Shown here piece after piece: positions 16,490-24,489 of a stretch of 32,712 nt of DNA. A model generated the notes under the pieces. The model was not told the DNA's origin. It worked only from the letters and a program-made list of their open reading frames with translations, and ran no database searches. The position numbers and the translations under genes are program-made. How positions within the stretch are numbered: position 1 is the first letter of the stretch; each line of letters starts with the position of its first letter. Source of the stretch: Acholeplasmataceae bacterium (lineage in GTDB: Bacteria > Bacillota > Negativicutes > Acidaminococcales > Acidaminococcaceae); assembly GCA_012517145.1 (NCBI GenBank), contig JAAYVM010000143.1:1-32712 (forward strand). The letters run 5' to 3'.

Positions 16490-16515
16490 TTTTCAAAAAT
16501 ATATAAAAAAATTTT

Positions 16516-16555
16516 CATGGCTGCTGCCGTTTTTCTAAAAAACGCAGCAGCCATG
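16516..16555. terminator. Long hairpin downstream of yitT
   Basis: The 11-bp arms CATGGCTGCTG (16516-16526) and CAGCAGCCATG (16545-16555) enclose a second stem CGTTTTT/AAAAACG (16528-16534 with 16538-16544), with one bulged C. It probably ends yitT transcription, but the T-run adjoins it only on the minus strand, so it is not a standard rightward terminator. Confidence 0.55.
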
Positions 16556-16602
16556 CCATTTTCCTGGCACATTATTATTTTAGGGACGTTTTGCGTCCAT
16601 GC

Positions 16603-16631
16603 TGGACAAATTATATCCACTATGTTATACT
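16603..16631 (+). promoter_or_regulatory. Strong promoter of a short isolated transcription unit
   Basis: TGGACA (16603-16608), a 17-base spacer and TATACT (16626-16631) with a TGT extended -10. The predicted start is near 16638, giving a transcript of about 160 bases up to the terminator at 16761-16800. Confidence 0.75.
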
Positions 16632-16663
16632 CAGCTCATAAGATAGTTAAGGGAGGAATTTAA

Positions 16664-16723
16664 ATGACATTCAAAAAATTCTTGGCAGCGTTAATCAATA
16701 CGCATTTCTACCTGGTGCACTGA
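16664..16723 (+). CDS. Putative 19-residue small protein or leader peptide
   Basis: This tiny ORF (MTFKKFLAALINTHFYLVH) has an excellent ribosome-binding site, GGGAGGAA ending seven bases before the ATG, a good promoter and its own terminator, and no gene follows on this strand. The peptide is basic at the N-terminus and hydrophobic in the middle. The same frame reopens after the TGA for 12 more codons to a TAA at about 16759. A run of six A at codons 4-5 would allow a -1 slip into a frame ending LPGALIHEETEDN. I do not recognise it. It may be a small membrane-active peptide, a regulatory RNA with a short ORF, or the remnant of a longer gene. Confidence 0.5.
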   Translation: MTFKKFLAALINTHFYLVH

Positions 16724-16760
16724 TTCATGAAGAAACAGAAGACAACTAAAGACATAAAAT

Positions 16761-16800
16761 AAAGGACGCAAATCCAAAAACGGAATTTGCGTCCTTTATT
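16761..16800. terminator. Bidirectional terminator between the short ORF and ksgA
   Basis: A 13-bp stem (16761-16773 with 16785-16797), extended by two CC/GG pairs and one bulge, is followed on the plus strand by ATTTTTATTTATTT. On the minus strand it starts directly after the ksgA stop and is followed by ATTTTATG. It ends both the small plus-strand unit and ksgA. Confidence 0.88.
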
Positions 16801-16801
16801 T

Positions 16802-17656
16802 TTATTTATTTGTTTTCTCAAACGTATTGGTCAAGGCAGCAAACTCATCCAGCGAAAGAGTCTCACCGCGCCTTTTACCGTCGATGCCTGCCAGTGCCAG
16901 CCAGGTCGTTGTCTGTTCGCTGTCAATGCCCATATTTTTCAAAGCATTGCTTAGCATCTTTCTTCTTACCGAGAAGGCTGCTTTTACTACCCGGAAAAAC
17001 AGCTTCTCGTTCACGATCTGCACCGGCGGTTTTTGTCTGCGTTTGCAAACTATGACTGCCGATTCAACAGAAGGCGGCGGTATAAAAGAAGCCGGCGGCA
17101 CCAGGAAAGAAATTTCCGGCTCCGTGTAGTATTGAATGGCCACTGATAATGCCCCATAATCCTTGCCACCCGGTTTTGCAACCATGCGTTCCGCAACCTC
17201 TTTCTGGACCATCGCTACCATGCGTTCCATCGGCAGCTTCTGTTCCAATAGGTTGAAAATTATCGGCGTAGTAATATAGTACGGAAGGTTAGCAACAACT
17301 TTGAAGTTTTCCTTCGGTACTGCCTTCCTGATATCAAGCTGCAAAATATCTTCATTAATAATTTCGATATTATCATAACCTGCCAGCGTTTTAGCTAAAA
17401 CTGGCAGCAGCCTGCGGTCAAGTTCAACTGCCACAACCTGAGCGCCGGTTTTTGCCAAAGCCTGGGTAAGAGTACCAATACCAGGCCCTACCTCAAGAAC
17501 TGTATCATCAGCATCTAACTCTGCAGCCGCAATTATTTGATTAACAATTTGTTCATCCACCAAAAAATTCTGTCCCAATCTTTTATCAGCACGCAGATTG
17601 AAAGTTTTCAGAATATGTGCTGTGACATCCTTTTTCGCAATAACCGGTTGTTCCAT
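16802..17656 (-). CDS. ksgA: 16S rRNA (adenine1518-N6/adenine1519-N6)-dimethyltransferase KsgA
   Basis: Dimethylates two adjacent adenines in helix 45 of 16S rRNA late in 30S assembly. The 284-residue protein has RLGQNFLVD near the N-terminus, SAM motif I LEVGPGIGTL (54-63), VELDRRL and the catalytic NLPYY at 123-127. I start at the ATG at 17654-17656, with AGAGG six bases upstream; a start 21 bases earlier would overlap rnmV. The ATG lies one base after the rnmV stop, the same coupled pair as in Bacillus. Confidence 0.96.
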   Translation of the reverse strand: MEQPVIAKKDVTAHILKTFNLRADKRLGQNFLVDEQIVNQIIAAAELDADDTVLEVGPGIGTLTQALAKTGAQVVAVELDRRLLPVLAKTLAGYDNIEIINEDILQLDIRKAVPKENFKVVANLPYYITTPIIFNLLEQKLPMERMVAMVQKEVAERMVAKPGGKDYGALSVAIQYYTEPEISFLVPPASFIPPPSVESAVIVCKRRQKPPVQIVNEKLFFRVVKAAFSVRRKMLSNALKNMGIDSEQTTTWLALAGIDGKRRGETLSLDEFAALTNTFEKTNK

Positions 17657-17657
17657 T

Positions 17658-18194
17658 TTATACCTCTGTTTGCGCAACTGCCGACAGAAACTCTTCCCGG
17701 GTCACGCCATAATTATTTAACCTTACTAAAAACTGCTTGGCATTAGCATAGCCGATGCCCAAAATAGCACCGATTTTATCACGGCGCTCCGCTGCGTCCG
17801 CAGAACCTGAAAGACTATAAACAAACAAGTCCCGGTTAGAAAACTCAAACCGGGGCTCGAATTCGTGGAAACGAACCTTGGCAAGGGCTTGCCTGATTGC
17901 CTCAGGGGAGGCCTGCTCTATGCCGACATCATTATTAGCCGTTGCATCAAGCTTAGGCACAAAGGCCTGACCTGCCTTGGGGAATCTTTTTGTCAGAAAT
18001 TTTCTGATGCGCTCGCCTGCACCATCTGGATCTGTAAGGATGATGATCCCACGTTTTTCATAAGCAGACTGAATTTTTTTCAGTGTATAAGGAGCCAGTG
18101 TAAAGCCGCCTGTCTCAATTGTTTCGGCATCAAGTGCTTTTTTTATGGCAACAGTATCCATTTTGCCTTCAACAACCAATACTTCTCTCAGCAA
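17658..18194 (-). CDS. rnmV: Ribonuclease M5 (5S rRNA maturation)
   Basis: RNase M5 cuts the 5S rRNA precursor, a Firmicutes-type maturation enzyme. The 178-residue protein has an N-terminal TOPRIM domain with VVEGK (E9) and DPDGAGERIR (D55, D57), and a C-terminal helical domain for the rRNA complex. The start is a TTG with AGGGGAT six bases upstream. It is coupled to ksgA and follows the 3D-domain gene by 20 bases, as in the Bacillus yabE-rnmV-ksgA order. Confidence 0.93.
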   Translation of the reverse strand: MLREVLVVEGKMDTVAIKKALDAETIETGGFTLAPYTLKKIQSAYEKRGIIILTDPDGAGERIRKFLTKRFPKAGQAFVPKLDATANNDVGIEQASPEAIRQALAKVRFHEFEPRFEFSNRDLFVYSLSGSADAAERRDKIGAILGIGYANAKQFLVRLNNYGVTREEFLSAVAQTEV

Positions 18195-18214
18195 TCTGTT
18201 ATCCCCTTTTACAA

Positions 18215-19192
18215 CTACTCAAGAATATACATTTCCACATTACGGCGTCCGAAGCTGATAGCGTCGTAATAACTATCCATGAATAAATCAATACGATTAC
18301 CGATTATAGCGCCGCCGCAGTCGCCTGCAACCGCAAAACCATACCCCGGAATATACACCCTCGTCCCATACGGAATAACCTGCGGGTCAACAGCAATTAT
18401 GCCATGCTTTGCTGTCAAACCGATAGAAGTAATCCCATTACCATCCCCGTCAGCAGCAGTATAAGCTGTTGCTTCCATGGTTTTCACCATACGATAGCTC
18501 ACTTTTCCCCTCGAAGTCTCTACAGTCTTATTTGTGCCTACTGCAACAATTTCCGACTGTGGTTCCACTGTTACTGTTTCCCCTAGTTCGCGTTTGACCA
18601 TTTTACCGCCGATATCAGTATAGCTAACGGTGATGATCTTCTCACCGTTCTGGCCAGCTGCTAATATCTTCTCTTCGCCAAGCGCAAGATGTGAATCTTG
18701 TCTCCGCTCAACGACAAATGGCACTGAACGCTTTTCCTCTTCGATTCTGGTATCAGAATCCAGTATGTTGATTTCCATGCCAGGTACCGGTTTAGCGTCC
18801 AAGGACGGATAAACGGTACAGTCCCTATAATCAATGTCTAATGCTTGCAATACCTCTTTTACTGTTCCGCGGCCGATTGAATACTCTTTTGATTCGCCGG
18901 CAACCCATACCTTGATAGGCATAGCGCGTACTACCTCAATTGTCGAACCTTCTTCCAATCTTTTTTTATTCACTACGAAATAGCCATCATTCTCCGCCAG
19001 CGTTATGCCGGCTTCCTTTAATGCACTTTTGGGGTCCATTGCTCTGGTTTCCAGTTTTACCACGCTGCCATCTGCCAAAATGGAAATCTGTTTTTTGGCA
19101 GTGACAAAACCAAGTAAACACAAGGTTAAGATCAGAAATAACCCTAAGGCAAGCATTTTATAGGGACGGTTAAAGATAGTTTTTTGTTCCAT
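18215..19192 (-). CDS. YabE-like cell-wall protein (DUF348, G5 and 3D domains)
   Basis: Probably a membrane-anchored peptidoglycan-cleaving or remodelling enzyme related to resuscitation-promoting factors. The 325-residue protein has one N-terminal membrane segment (about 13-32), two DUF348-like repeats (about 35-135), a G5 domain (about 155-230) and a C-terminal 3D domain with the three aspartates in VDPQVIPYGT, AGDCGG and NRIDLFMDS, the MltA-like lytic-transglycosylase fold. Two ATGs are adjacent; the second (19190-19192) has the better spacing from AGGAGG. It has its own consensus promoter and is followed by rnmV. In a diderm it would act in the periplasm. Confidence 0.88.
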   Translation of the reverse strand: MEQKTIFNRPYKMLALGLFLILTLCLLGFVTAKKQISILADGSVVKLETRAMDPKSALKEAGITLAENDGYFVVNKKRLEEGSTIEVVRAMPIKVWVAGESKEYSIGRGTVKEVLQALDIDYRDCTVYPSLDAKPVPGMEINILDSDTRIEEEKRSVPFVVERRQDSHLALGEEKILAAGQNGEKIITVSYTDIGGKMVKRELGETVTVEPQSEIVAVGTNKTVETSRGKVSYRMVKTMEATAYTAADGDGNGITSIGLTAKHGIIAVDPQVIPYGTRVYIPGYGFAVAGDCGGAIIGNRIDLFMDSYYDAISFGRRNVEMYILE

Positions 19193-19219
19193 CATAACCC
19201 TCCTTTAAAAATTCAATGA

Positions 19220-19249
19220 ATTATATCACGTGAATTTTTAAAATGTCAA
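19220..19249 (-). promoter_or_regulatory. Consensus promoter of the yabE-like/rnmV/ksgA operon
   Basis: On the minus strand, a perfect TTGACA (19244-19249), an 18-base spacer and a perfect TATAAT (19220-19225) preceded by TGA. This is the best promoter match in the window and drives the yabE-like, rnmV and ksgA genes. Confidence 0.9.
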
Positions 19250-19284
19250 ACTTTGCCAAAAGGCAAAAGCCCCAAACGTTACAA

Positions 19285-19314
19285 AAACCACAGAATTAAT
19301 CAATTCTGTGGTTT
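19285..19314 (-). terminator. Terminator after tatD
   Basis: A 13-bp perfect stem (19285-19297 with 19302-19314) with an AATC loop. Reading leftwards it is followed by TTTTTGT; it lies 12 bases after the tatD stop. It ends the long tmk-to-tatD unit before the next promoter. Confidence 0.88.
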
Positions 19315-19326
19315 GTTTTGTAAACG

Positions 19327-20103
19327 TCAACTAATCTTTGAGAAGAGTTTTTTGACGTTTTCCGTGCTTTTTTCAATCAGGTTTTCAACATCTGTATTCC
19401 GCACCAGTGCTGCATTCTTCGCCACCAGCAAAGTGTAGGCAGGGTTGTTTCTTTTCCCTCTGTAAGGAACCGGAGTCAGATATGGCGAATCGGTTTCAAA
19501 TAAAATCCGGTCCTCCGGCACGTACTTCAGGACACTCCTTACCTTCTCGGCATTCTTAAAAGTCGAGCTGCCGCCGAACCCCAGATAGAAGCCCATTTTC
19601 AGGAGTTCTTTGGCGGTTTCCACGGAACCGGAATAGCAATGGAACACTCCCCGCAAACCCTTGCCTTCATTATGAAAGATATCCAGCATATCGCCATGAG
19701 CATCCCTGTCATGGATTATGACAGGCAAGTCAACTCTGCGCGCCAAGTCGAGCTGTTCAATGAAACGTTTTTTTTGGAGATCCCGCGGTGCACAATCATC
19801 GTAATAATAGTCCAGTCCGATTTCACCGATCGCGACCACTTTCGGATGTTTGGACCATTCCTCCAGCTTCTTCAGATCATCATCCTGCATCCGCAGAACT
19901 TCCTCTGGATGCCAGCCAACAGCGGCATAGACAAAATCATAAGTTTCCGCATAAGTAATGGCTTTAAATGAGGTTTCGTTATCACAGCCTGGATTGATCA
20001 TGCCTGCAATCTCTTGCCGTAATTTTGCGAATACTTCTTCTCTGTCAGCATCAAAATAATCGCTGTCCATATGGGCATGGGAATCAAAAACTTTTGCAGA
20101 CAT
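19327..20103 (-). CDS. tatD: TatD family metal-dependent deoxyribonuclease
   Basis: A TIM-barrel hydrolase of the TatD family, with 3'-exonuclease activity on DNA in studied members. The 258-residue protein begins with the metal motif FDSHAHMD (H9, H11) and has GEIGLDYYY, VIIHDRDAH, VFHCYSG and ETDSPYLTPVP, all the expected metal ligands. The ATG follows the metG stop directly, with AAGGTG in the end of metG as ribosome-binding site, so the two are coupled. It matches Bacillus yabD, next to metS. Confidence 0.93.
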   Translation of the reverse strand: MSAKVFDSHAHMDSDYFDADREEVFAKLRQEIAGMINPGCDNETSFKAITYAETYDFVYAAVGWHPEEVLRMQDDDLKKLEEWSKHPKVVAIGEIGLDYYYDDCAPRDLQKKRFIEQLDLARRVDLPVIIHDRDAHGDMLDIFHNEGKGLRGVFHCYSGSVETAKELLKMGFYLGFGGSSTFKNAEKVRSVLKYVPEDRILFETDSPYLTPVPYRGKRNNPAYTLLVAKNAALVRNTDVENLIEKSTENVKKLFSKIS

Positions 20104-22053
20104 TTATTTCACCTTGCTGCCGGAAGCAATACCAGGCGCATCAGCGAGAACCAGGTTTCCTTGTCCGTCGGAAGCCGCTAGCAGCATGCCTCTGGACTCA
20201 ATGCCACGCAATTTTGCAGCTTTCAGGTTGGCTATCACAATCACATTTCTGCCAACCAGCTGTTCTTCAGTATAATGCTGGGCAATACCGGATACTATAG
20301 TACGTTCTTCTTCGCCAATCTTTACAGAAAGCTCCATTAGCTTATCTGTTTTTGGCACCCTCTCGGCAGTCAGAATCGTAGCCACACGCAAATCTATCTT
20401 AGCAAAATCATCAATAGAGATTTCTTCTTTTTCCTCCTGCTTTGGCTGCTCGGCAACCTTTGGCGCTGCTGGAGCAGGTGGAGCTGTTTTTTTCGTAGCA
20501 GCAGTTACAGTAACGCCCTCTTCATTAATCTCAATGCGCGGATAAATCGGCTCGCCCTTTTGGACAATCGTACCGTCAGGCAAACCACCCCAGGCAGCAT
20601 CAGTCAGCATAAAATGTGCCGGTACTGCGAGCCCCAGCTGCGTATAGATTTTTGGACTTGTGTGCGGAACAAACGGGGAAATAAGAATAGCAACTATTCG
20701 CAGTACTTCCGCCAGATTGTACATAACGGCTTCTAATCTCGCAGCCTTGGCTTCATCCTTAGCAAGCAGCCATGGAGCTGTTTCGTCGATGTATTTATTG
20801 GTACGGCTGATCAAAGTCCAGACGCCCTTGATTGCCGCGTTTATTTCCATTTTATCCATGGCTTTTTTGTAATTCTCAACCGTTTCACCAGCCAAAGTAA
20901 TCAGTTCATTATCAAGTGCTTCCGGCACAGCAGTTTTATGAATTTTGCCGCCGTGATACTTATCGATCATGCTAACTGTACGGTGCAGCAAATTGCCAAG
21001 ATCATTGGCCAAATCAGCATTGATGCGGGTAATTAACGCATCGCGGGAGAAATTACCGTCACTGCCGAGATTAATTTCGCGCAGCAAGAAATATCTGATA
21101 GCGTCAGCACCGAATTCTTCAATCAAACCCAGCGGATCGATGACGTTGCCCTTGGATTTGGACATCTTATCGCCTTCGACAACGAGCCAGCCGTGACCAT
21201 AAACTTGTTTAGGCAGCTCTGCCCCCATAGCCATCAGCATAATCGGCCAAATGATCGTATGGAAACGCACGATTTCTTTGCCTACAAGATGAAGATCAGC
21301 AGGCCAGAATTTCTTGAATTTTTCTTCATCATAACCATAACCGGCACCGGTAAAATAATTAAGCAGGGCATCAAACCAGACGTAGACAACATGTTTGTCA
21401 TCAAAAGGCACTTTTATGCCCCAATCAAAGGTTGTCCTGGTGATACAAAGATCTTCCAGACCTTGTTTTATGAAATTGATCATTTCATTGCGACGGGAAA
21501 CCGGCTGAATAAAATCAGGATTTTGTTCTATATATTCCAGTAAGCGATCCTGATATTTGGACAGTTTGAAGAAATAGCTTTCCTCCTGCATCTTCTCCAC
21601 CGGGCGGCCGCAGTCAGGGCATTTGCCATCAACCAGCTGACGTTCCAGCCAATAAGATTCGCAGGGTACGCAATACAAGCCTTCGTAATTTTTCTTGTAA
21701 ATGTCGCCTTGATCATAGATTTTCTGCATAATTTCCTGGACAACTTTTTCGTGGCGTTTTTCACTTGTTCTGATGAAATCATCATTGCTGATGCCCAGTT
21801 TCTCCCATAAGAGTTTGAAATTGGCAACGATAGCATCTACGTATTGAATAGGTGTTACACCTTTTTCTTCTGCTTTACGCTGAATTTTCTGGCCATGCTC
21901 ATCACTGCCGGTCAGGAAAAGAACATCATAGCCTGCTGCACGGCGATAACGGGCAATACTGTCAGCAATCGTTGTGCAATAGGCATGACCTATGTGTAAA
22001 TTGTCACTTGGATAGTAAATAGGAGTTGTGATGTAAAAACTTGGTTTTGTCAT
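20104..22053 (-). CDS. metG: Methionyl-tRNA synthetase with C-terminal tRNA-binding domain
   Basis: Charges tRNA-Met. The 649-residue protein is a class I synthetase with HIGH at 20-23 and KMSKS at 296-300, a single C4 zinc knuckle (C128, C131, C145, C148), an anticodon-binding helical domain (about 350-500) and an EMAP-type tRNA-binding domain (about 545-649), which dimerises the enzyme. A linker rich in Ala, Pro and Lys separates the last two. Its ATG overlaps the rsmI stop (ATGA). No T-box or SAM riboswitch precedes it because it lies inside an operon. Confidence 0.97.
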   Translation of the reverse strand: MTKPSFYITTPIYYPSDNLHIGHAYCTTIADSIARYRRAAGYDVLFLTGSDEHGQKIQRKAEEKGVTPIQYVDAIVANFKLLWEKLGISNDDFIRTSEKRHEKVVQEIMQKIYDQGDIYKKNYEGLYCVPCESYWLERQLVDGKCPDCGRPVEKMQEESYFFKLSKYQDRLLEYIEQNPDFIQPVSRRNEMINFIKQGLEDLCITRTTFDWGIKVPFDDKHVVYVWFDALLNYFTGAGYGYDEEKFKKFWPADLHLVGKEIVRFHTIIWPIMLMAMGAELPKQVYGHGWLVVEGDKMSKSKGNVIDPLGLIEEFGADAIRYFLLREINLGSDGNFSRDALITRINADLANDLGNLLHRTVSMIDKYHGGKIHKTAVPEALDNELITLAGETVENYKKAMDKMEINAAIKGVWTLISRTNKYIDETAPWLLAKDEAKAARLEAVMYNLAEVLRIVAILISPFVPHTSPKIYTQLGLAVPAHFMLTDAAWGGLPDGTIVQKGEPIYPRIEINEEGVTVTAATKKTAPPAPAAPKVAEQPKQEEKEEISIDDFAKIDLRVATILTAERVPKTDKLMELSVKIGEEERTIVSGIAQHYTEEQLVGRNVIVIANLKAAKLRGIESRGMLLAASDGQGNLVLADAPGIASGSKVK

Positions 22054-22910
22054 TCTTTTTCCCCTTCTTCAGCTAAAATTAATCTATTGTATAACTCCCT
22101 CTTGGGAACTTTGTTTTCTTTCGCAACTACTTGCAAGGCTTCTTTCTTTGGCATACCACCGGCAATCAAAGCCATGACTTTTAAGAGAGGATCCTCTTCT
22201 TCTTTGCTCTCTTCTGTAATATCTTCCTCAGCTTTTGCTATAACCAAGGAAAATTCACCGCGCGGCGTCTTTTGCGTCAGCCAGGCAAGACATTCGGAAA
22301 CCGTGCCGCGAAAAAATTCCTCATGCAGTTTGGTCAATTCCCGTCCTGCTGCCATCTGGCGGTCACCCCAGGCGGCAAGAATTTCTTCCAGGACTTCCTT
22401 AACGCGATGGGGAGCTTCATAGAGAACTATCGTAGCAGGGATCTTTTGCCAAAGCTTCAACTGCTCACGACGATTTTTCTTGCTTTTTGGTAAAAATCCT
22501 CCAAAAAAGAAAGGTGAAGACGGCAGGCCTGAAGCAATCAAAGCACAAAGCGCAGCATTAGCACCCGGTATCGGTACTACGCGAATACCGGCTTCTATGG
22601 CGAGTTTAGCGAGATGCTCGCCAGGATCAGCAATGCCCGGAAAGCCAGCGTCACTAACCAGTGTCACCTGTTGACCGGCCAAAAGTTTCTCTATTAAAAC
22701 AGGGCCCTGTTTTTCCTTATTATGTTCATGATAGCTCAAAAGATGGCCATGGATACCAAAATGCGTCAAAAGCTGTCTGGTATGCCTGGTGTCCTCGGCA
22801 GCGATTATATCCGCTTCCCGCAGAGTCTCAAGGGCACGCTCTGTCATGTCTTTGAGATTGCCTATCGGCGTCGCGCACAAATACAAAGTACCCGGCTCGT
22901 CCTGCATCAT
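22050..22910 (-). CDS. rsmI: 16S rRNA (cytidine1402-2'-O)-methyltransferase
   Basis: Methylates the ribose of C1402 in the 30S P site. The 286-residue protein is a tetrapyrrole-methylase-fold enzyme with LCATPIGNLKDM (11-22), AAEDTRHTRQLL (37-48), VSDAGFPGIADPG and PGANAALCAL, all typical. Its ATG overlaps the stop of the preceding methyltransferase gene and its end overlaps metG. It corresponds to Bacillus yabC. Confidence 0.95.
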   Translation of the reverse strand: MMQDEPGTLYLCATPIGNLKDMTERALETLREADIIAAEDTRHTRQLLTHFGIHGHLLSYHEHNKEKQGPVLIEKLLAGQQVTLVSDAGFPGIADPGEHLAKLAIEAGIRVVPIPGANAALCALIASGLPSSPFFFGGFLPKSKKNRREQLKLWQKIPATIVLYEAPHRVKEVLEEILAAWGDRQMAAGRELTKLHEEFFRGTVSECLAWLTQKTPRGEFSLVIAKAEEDITEESKEEEDPLLKVMALIAGGMPKKEALQVVAKENKVPKRELYNRLILAEEGEKE

Positions 22911-23647
22911 TGTTCTTCTTCCTCCTCCGTCAGACCGTAACAGGCCAAAGTCTGTTTACTGTAACTGCCGTCAGCATTATACATTATGAGAGGTTCCAGC
23001 ACCTCCAGGCCAGGTGCGCCGCCTTTGACAAATTCTGCCAGAAAGACCCATGCAGGCTTATCAGCAAAGGAATGCACCCACTGCAGCTTCTTTAATTCCA
23101 TGCCATATTTGGCGGCCAAAGACAAACATTCGGTGAAACGTTCCGGCAGCTGGACAATAGCAAAACGGCCTCTGTATTTAACCAGAAAAGCCGCTGCTTT
23201 AAAAAAATCTTCCAGATTAGCCGTCACTTCATGACAGGCAGACTTCCCTACCTGCCTCATCTTACCTCTGTTACGATATGGAGGGTTGGCAACAATCAAG
23301 TCAAAACTTTCGGAAACAAACGTTCCCTTTAAATCACGAATGTCACCAAAAACGGCCTGCACATGCCCTTCGATCTTATTTTCAGCAATACTGCGCTGCA
23401 TAAGTTCAACGACATGCTCATTGCAGTCTATACCGGTAACCTTTGCCGCACCACGCGCTGCCAGAAGCAGGCTGATTGCTCCGGTACCGGCTCCCAATTC
23501 CATCACTCTGGCTCTTTTCACAAGGAAAGGAAAAGCAGCCAGAAATACTGCGTCTGTCGTAAAACAAAACTCCTTGCTGCACTGCCATATCTTATAGCCG
23601 CAACCTGGCAAAGAATCAAGACGTTCCGTAGTCTTTACCATTGTCAT
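22907..23647 (-). CDS. TrmN6-like tRNA (adenine-N6)-methyltransferase (YabB family)
   Basis: Probably an N6-adenine methyltransferase acting on tRNA. The 246-residue protein has the SAM-binding motif ELGAGTGAISL (50-60) and the N6-adenine signature NPPYRN (121-126), and begins with DAVFLAAF, typical of the YabB/YfiC group. The E. coli relative modifies A37 of tRNA-Val1; the target here is unknown. The ATG lies three bases after the ricT stop, with no clear ribosome-binding site, suggesting coupling. In Bacillus, yabA and yazA flank this gene; both are absent here. Confidence 0.88.
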   Translation of the reverse strand: MTMVKTTERLDSLPGCGYKIWQCSKEFCFTTDAVFLAAFPFLVKRARVMELGAGTGAISLLLAARGAAKVTGIDCNEHVVELMQRSIAENKIEGHVQAVFGDIRDLKGTFVSESFDLIVANPPYRNRGKMRQVGKSACHEVTANLEDFFKAAAFLVKYRGRFAIVQLPERFTECLSLAAKYGMELKKLQWVHSFADKPAWVFLAEFVKGGAPGLEVLEPLIMYNADGSYSKQTLACYGLTEEEEEQ

Positions 23648-23650
23648 AGC

Positions 23651-24487
23651 TTAGATATCTGCCTGAGCGGCTTCCACGATTTCATCCCAGGAAACCTGAA
23701 TGACATTGTCAGGTGTCAGCTGCACAGAAGCGGTCTTGTCATTGCGGTTCACACGGACTACTTTGCCTTCGCCCAAAGGTGTAATTACCATCGACCCTTG
23801 TTTTGGTACTGCTTCTCTTTCACTGCGCTGGCAATTACACTCTTTACCGCAGTATAAATAATTTTCATATTTGAGACAACACATCAAACGACCGCAGATA
23901 CCGGAAATTTTGGCTGGATTAAGGGACAATTTCTGATCTTTGGCCATGCGGATGGAAACCGGTTCGAAATCGCCGAGAAAAGTAGCGCAGCACAAAGGCC
24001 GGCCGCAGCAGCCAATACCGCCCAGCATCTTGGCTTCATCACGCACGCCAATCTGGCGCAGTTCAATGCGCGTACGGAAAACAGCCGCCAAATCTTTAAC
24101 CAGTTCGCGGAAATCTATACGGCCCTCTGCCGTAAAATAAAAAATTATCTTGTTAACATCAAAAGTAAATTCGACATCAATCAGATGCATCGGCAATTCA
24201 TGCGTTTTAATTTTGCGTTCGCAAATATTGAAGGCTTCTTTTTCGCGCACCTCATTTTCAGCAACCTTCTCCTGGTCGGCTTTAGTCGCTTTACGCAAAA
24301 CAGGCTTCAGCGGAGCGATAATTTCTTTTTCGTCCACTTCCCTTACGCCGGCCACAACCTCGCCGTACTCCATGCCACGTGCTGTTTCCACAATGGCAAA
24401 ATCGCCTTTTTGTACCCCGGTTTTTTCAGGATCAAAATAATATATTTTCCCTGCTTTTTTAAATCGAATACCTACTACTGTCGGCAT
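23651..24487 (-). CDS. ricT: PSP1 domain protein RicT (YaaT)
   Basis: In Bacillus, RicT forms the RicAFT (Y-) complex that carries iron-sulphur clusters and helps RNase Y cut selected mRNAs. The 278-residue protein has the PSP1 core with the cysteine cluster GGIGCCGRPLCC, then CGRLMCCLKYE and CGKECNC. I start at the ATG at 24485-24487, with AAGGAGG upstream, giving MPTVVGIRF; a 51-base longer frame overlaps holB. It follows holB by two bases. Whether partners RicA and RicF exist elsewhere in this genome cannot be seen. Confidence 0.92.
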   Translation of the reverse strand: MPTVVGIRFKKAGKIYYFDPEKTGVQKGDFAIVETARGMEYGEVVAGVREVDEKEIIAPLKPVLRKATKADQEKVAENEVREKEAFNICERKIKTHELPMHLIDVEFTFDVNKIIFYFTAEGRIDFRELVKDLAAVFRTRIELRQIGVRDEAKMLGGIGCCGRPLCCATFLGDFEPVSIRMAKDQKLSLNPAKISGICGRLMCCLKYENYLYCGKECNCQRSEREAVPKQGSMVITPLGEGKVVRVNRNDKTASVQLTPDNVIQVSWDEIVEAAQADI

Positions 24488-24489
24488 TA

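Noticed and set aside
16408-16620. Minus-strand 70-codon ORF over the end of yitT
   Set aside because: It spans the strong hairpin at 16516-16555, lacks a ribosome-binding site and is mostly antisense to yitT.
19250-19270. Small TTTGCC/GGCAAA hairpin between tatD terminator and the next promoter
   Set aside because: Only six base pairs with no T-run and next to a much better terminator; probably incidental.
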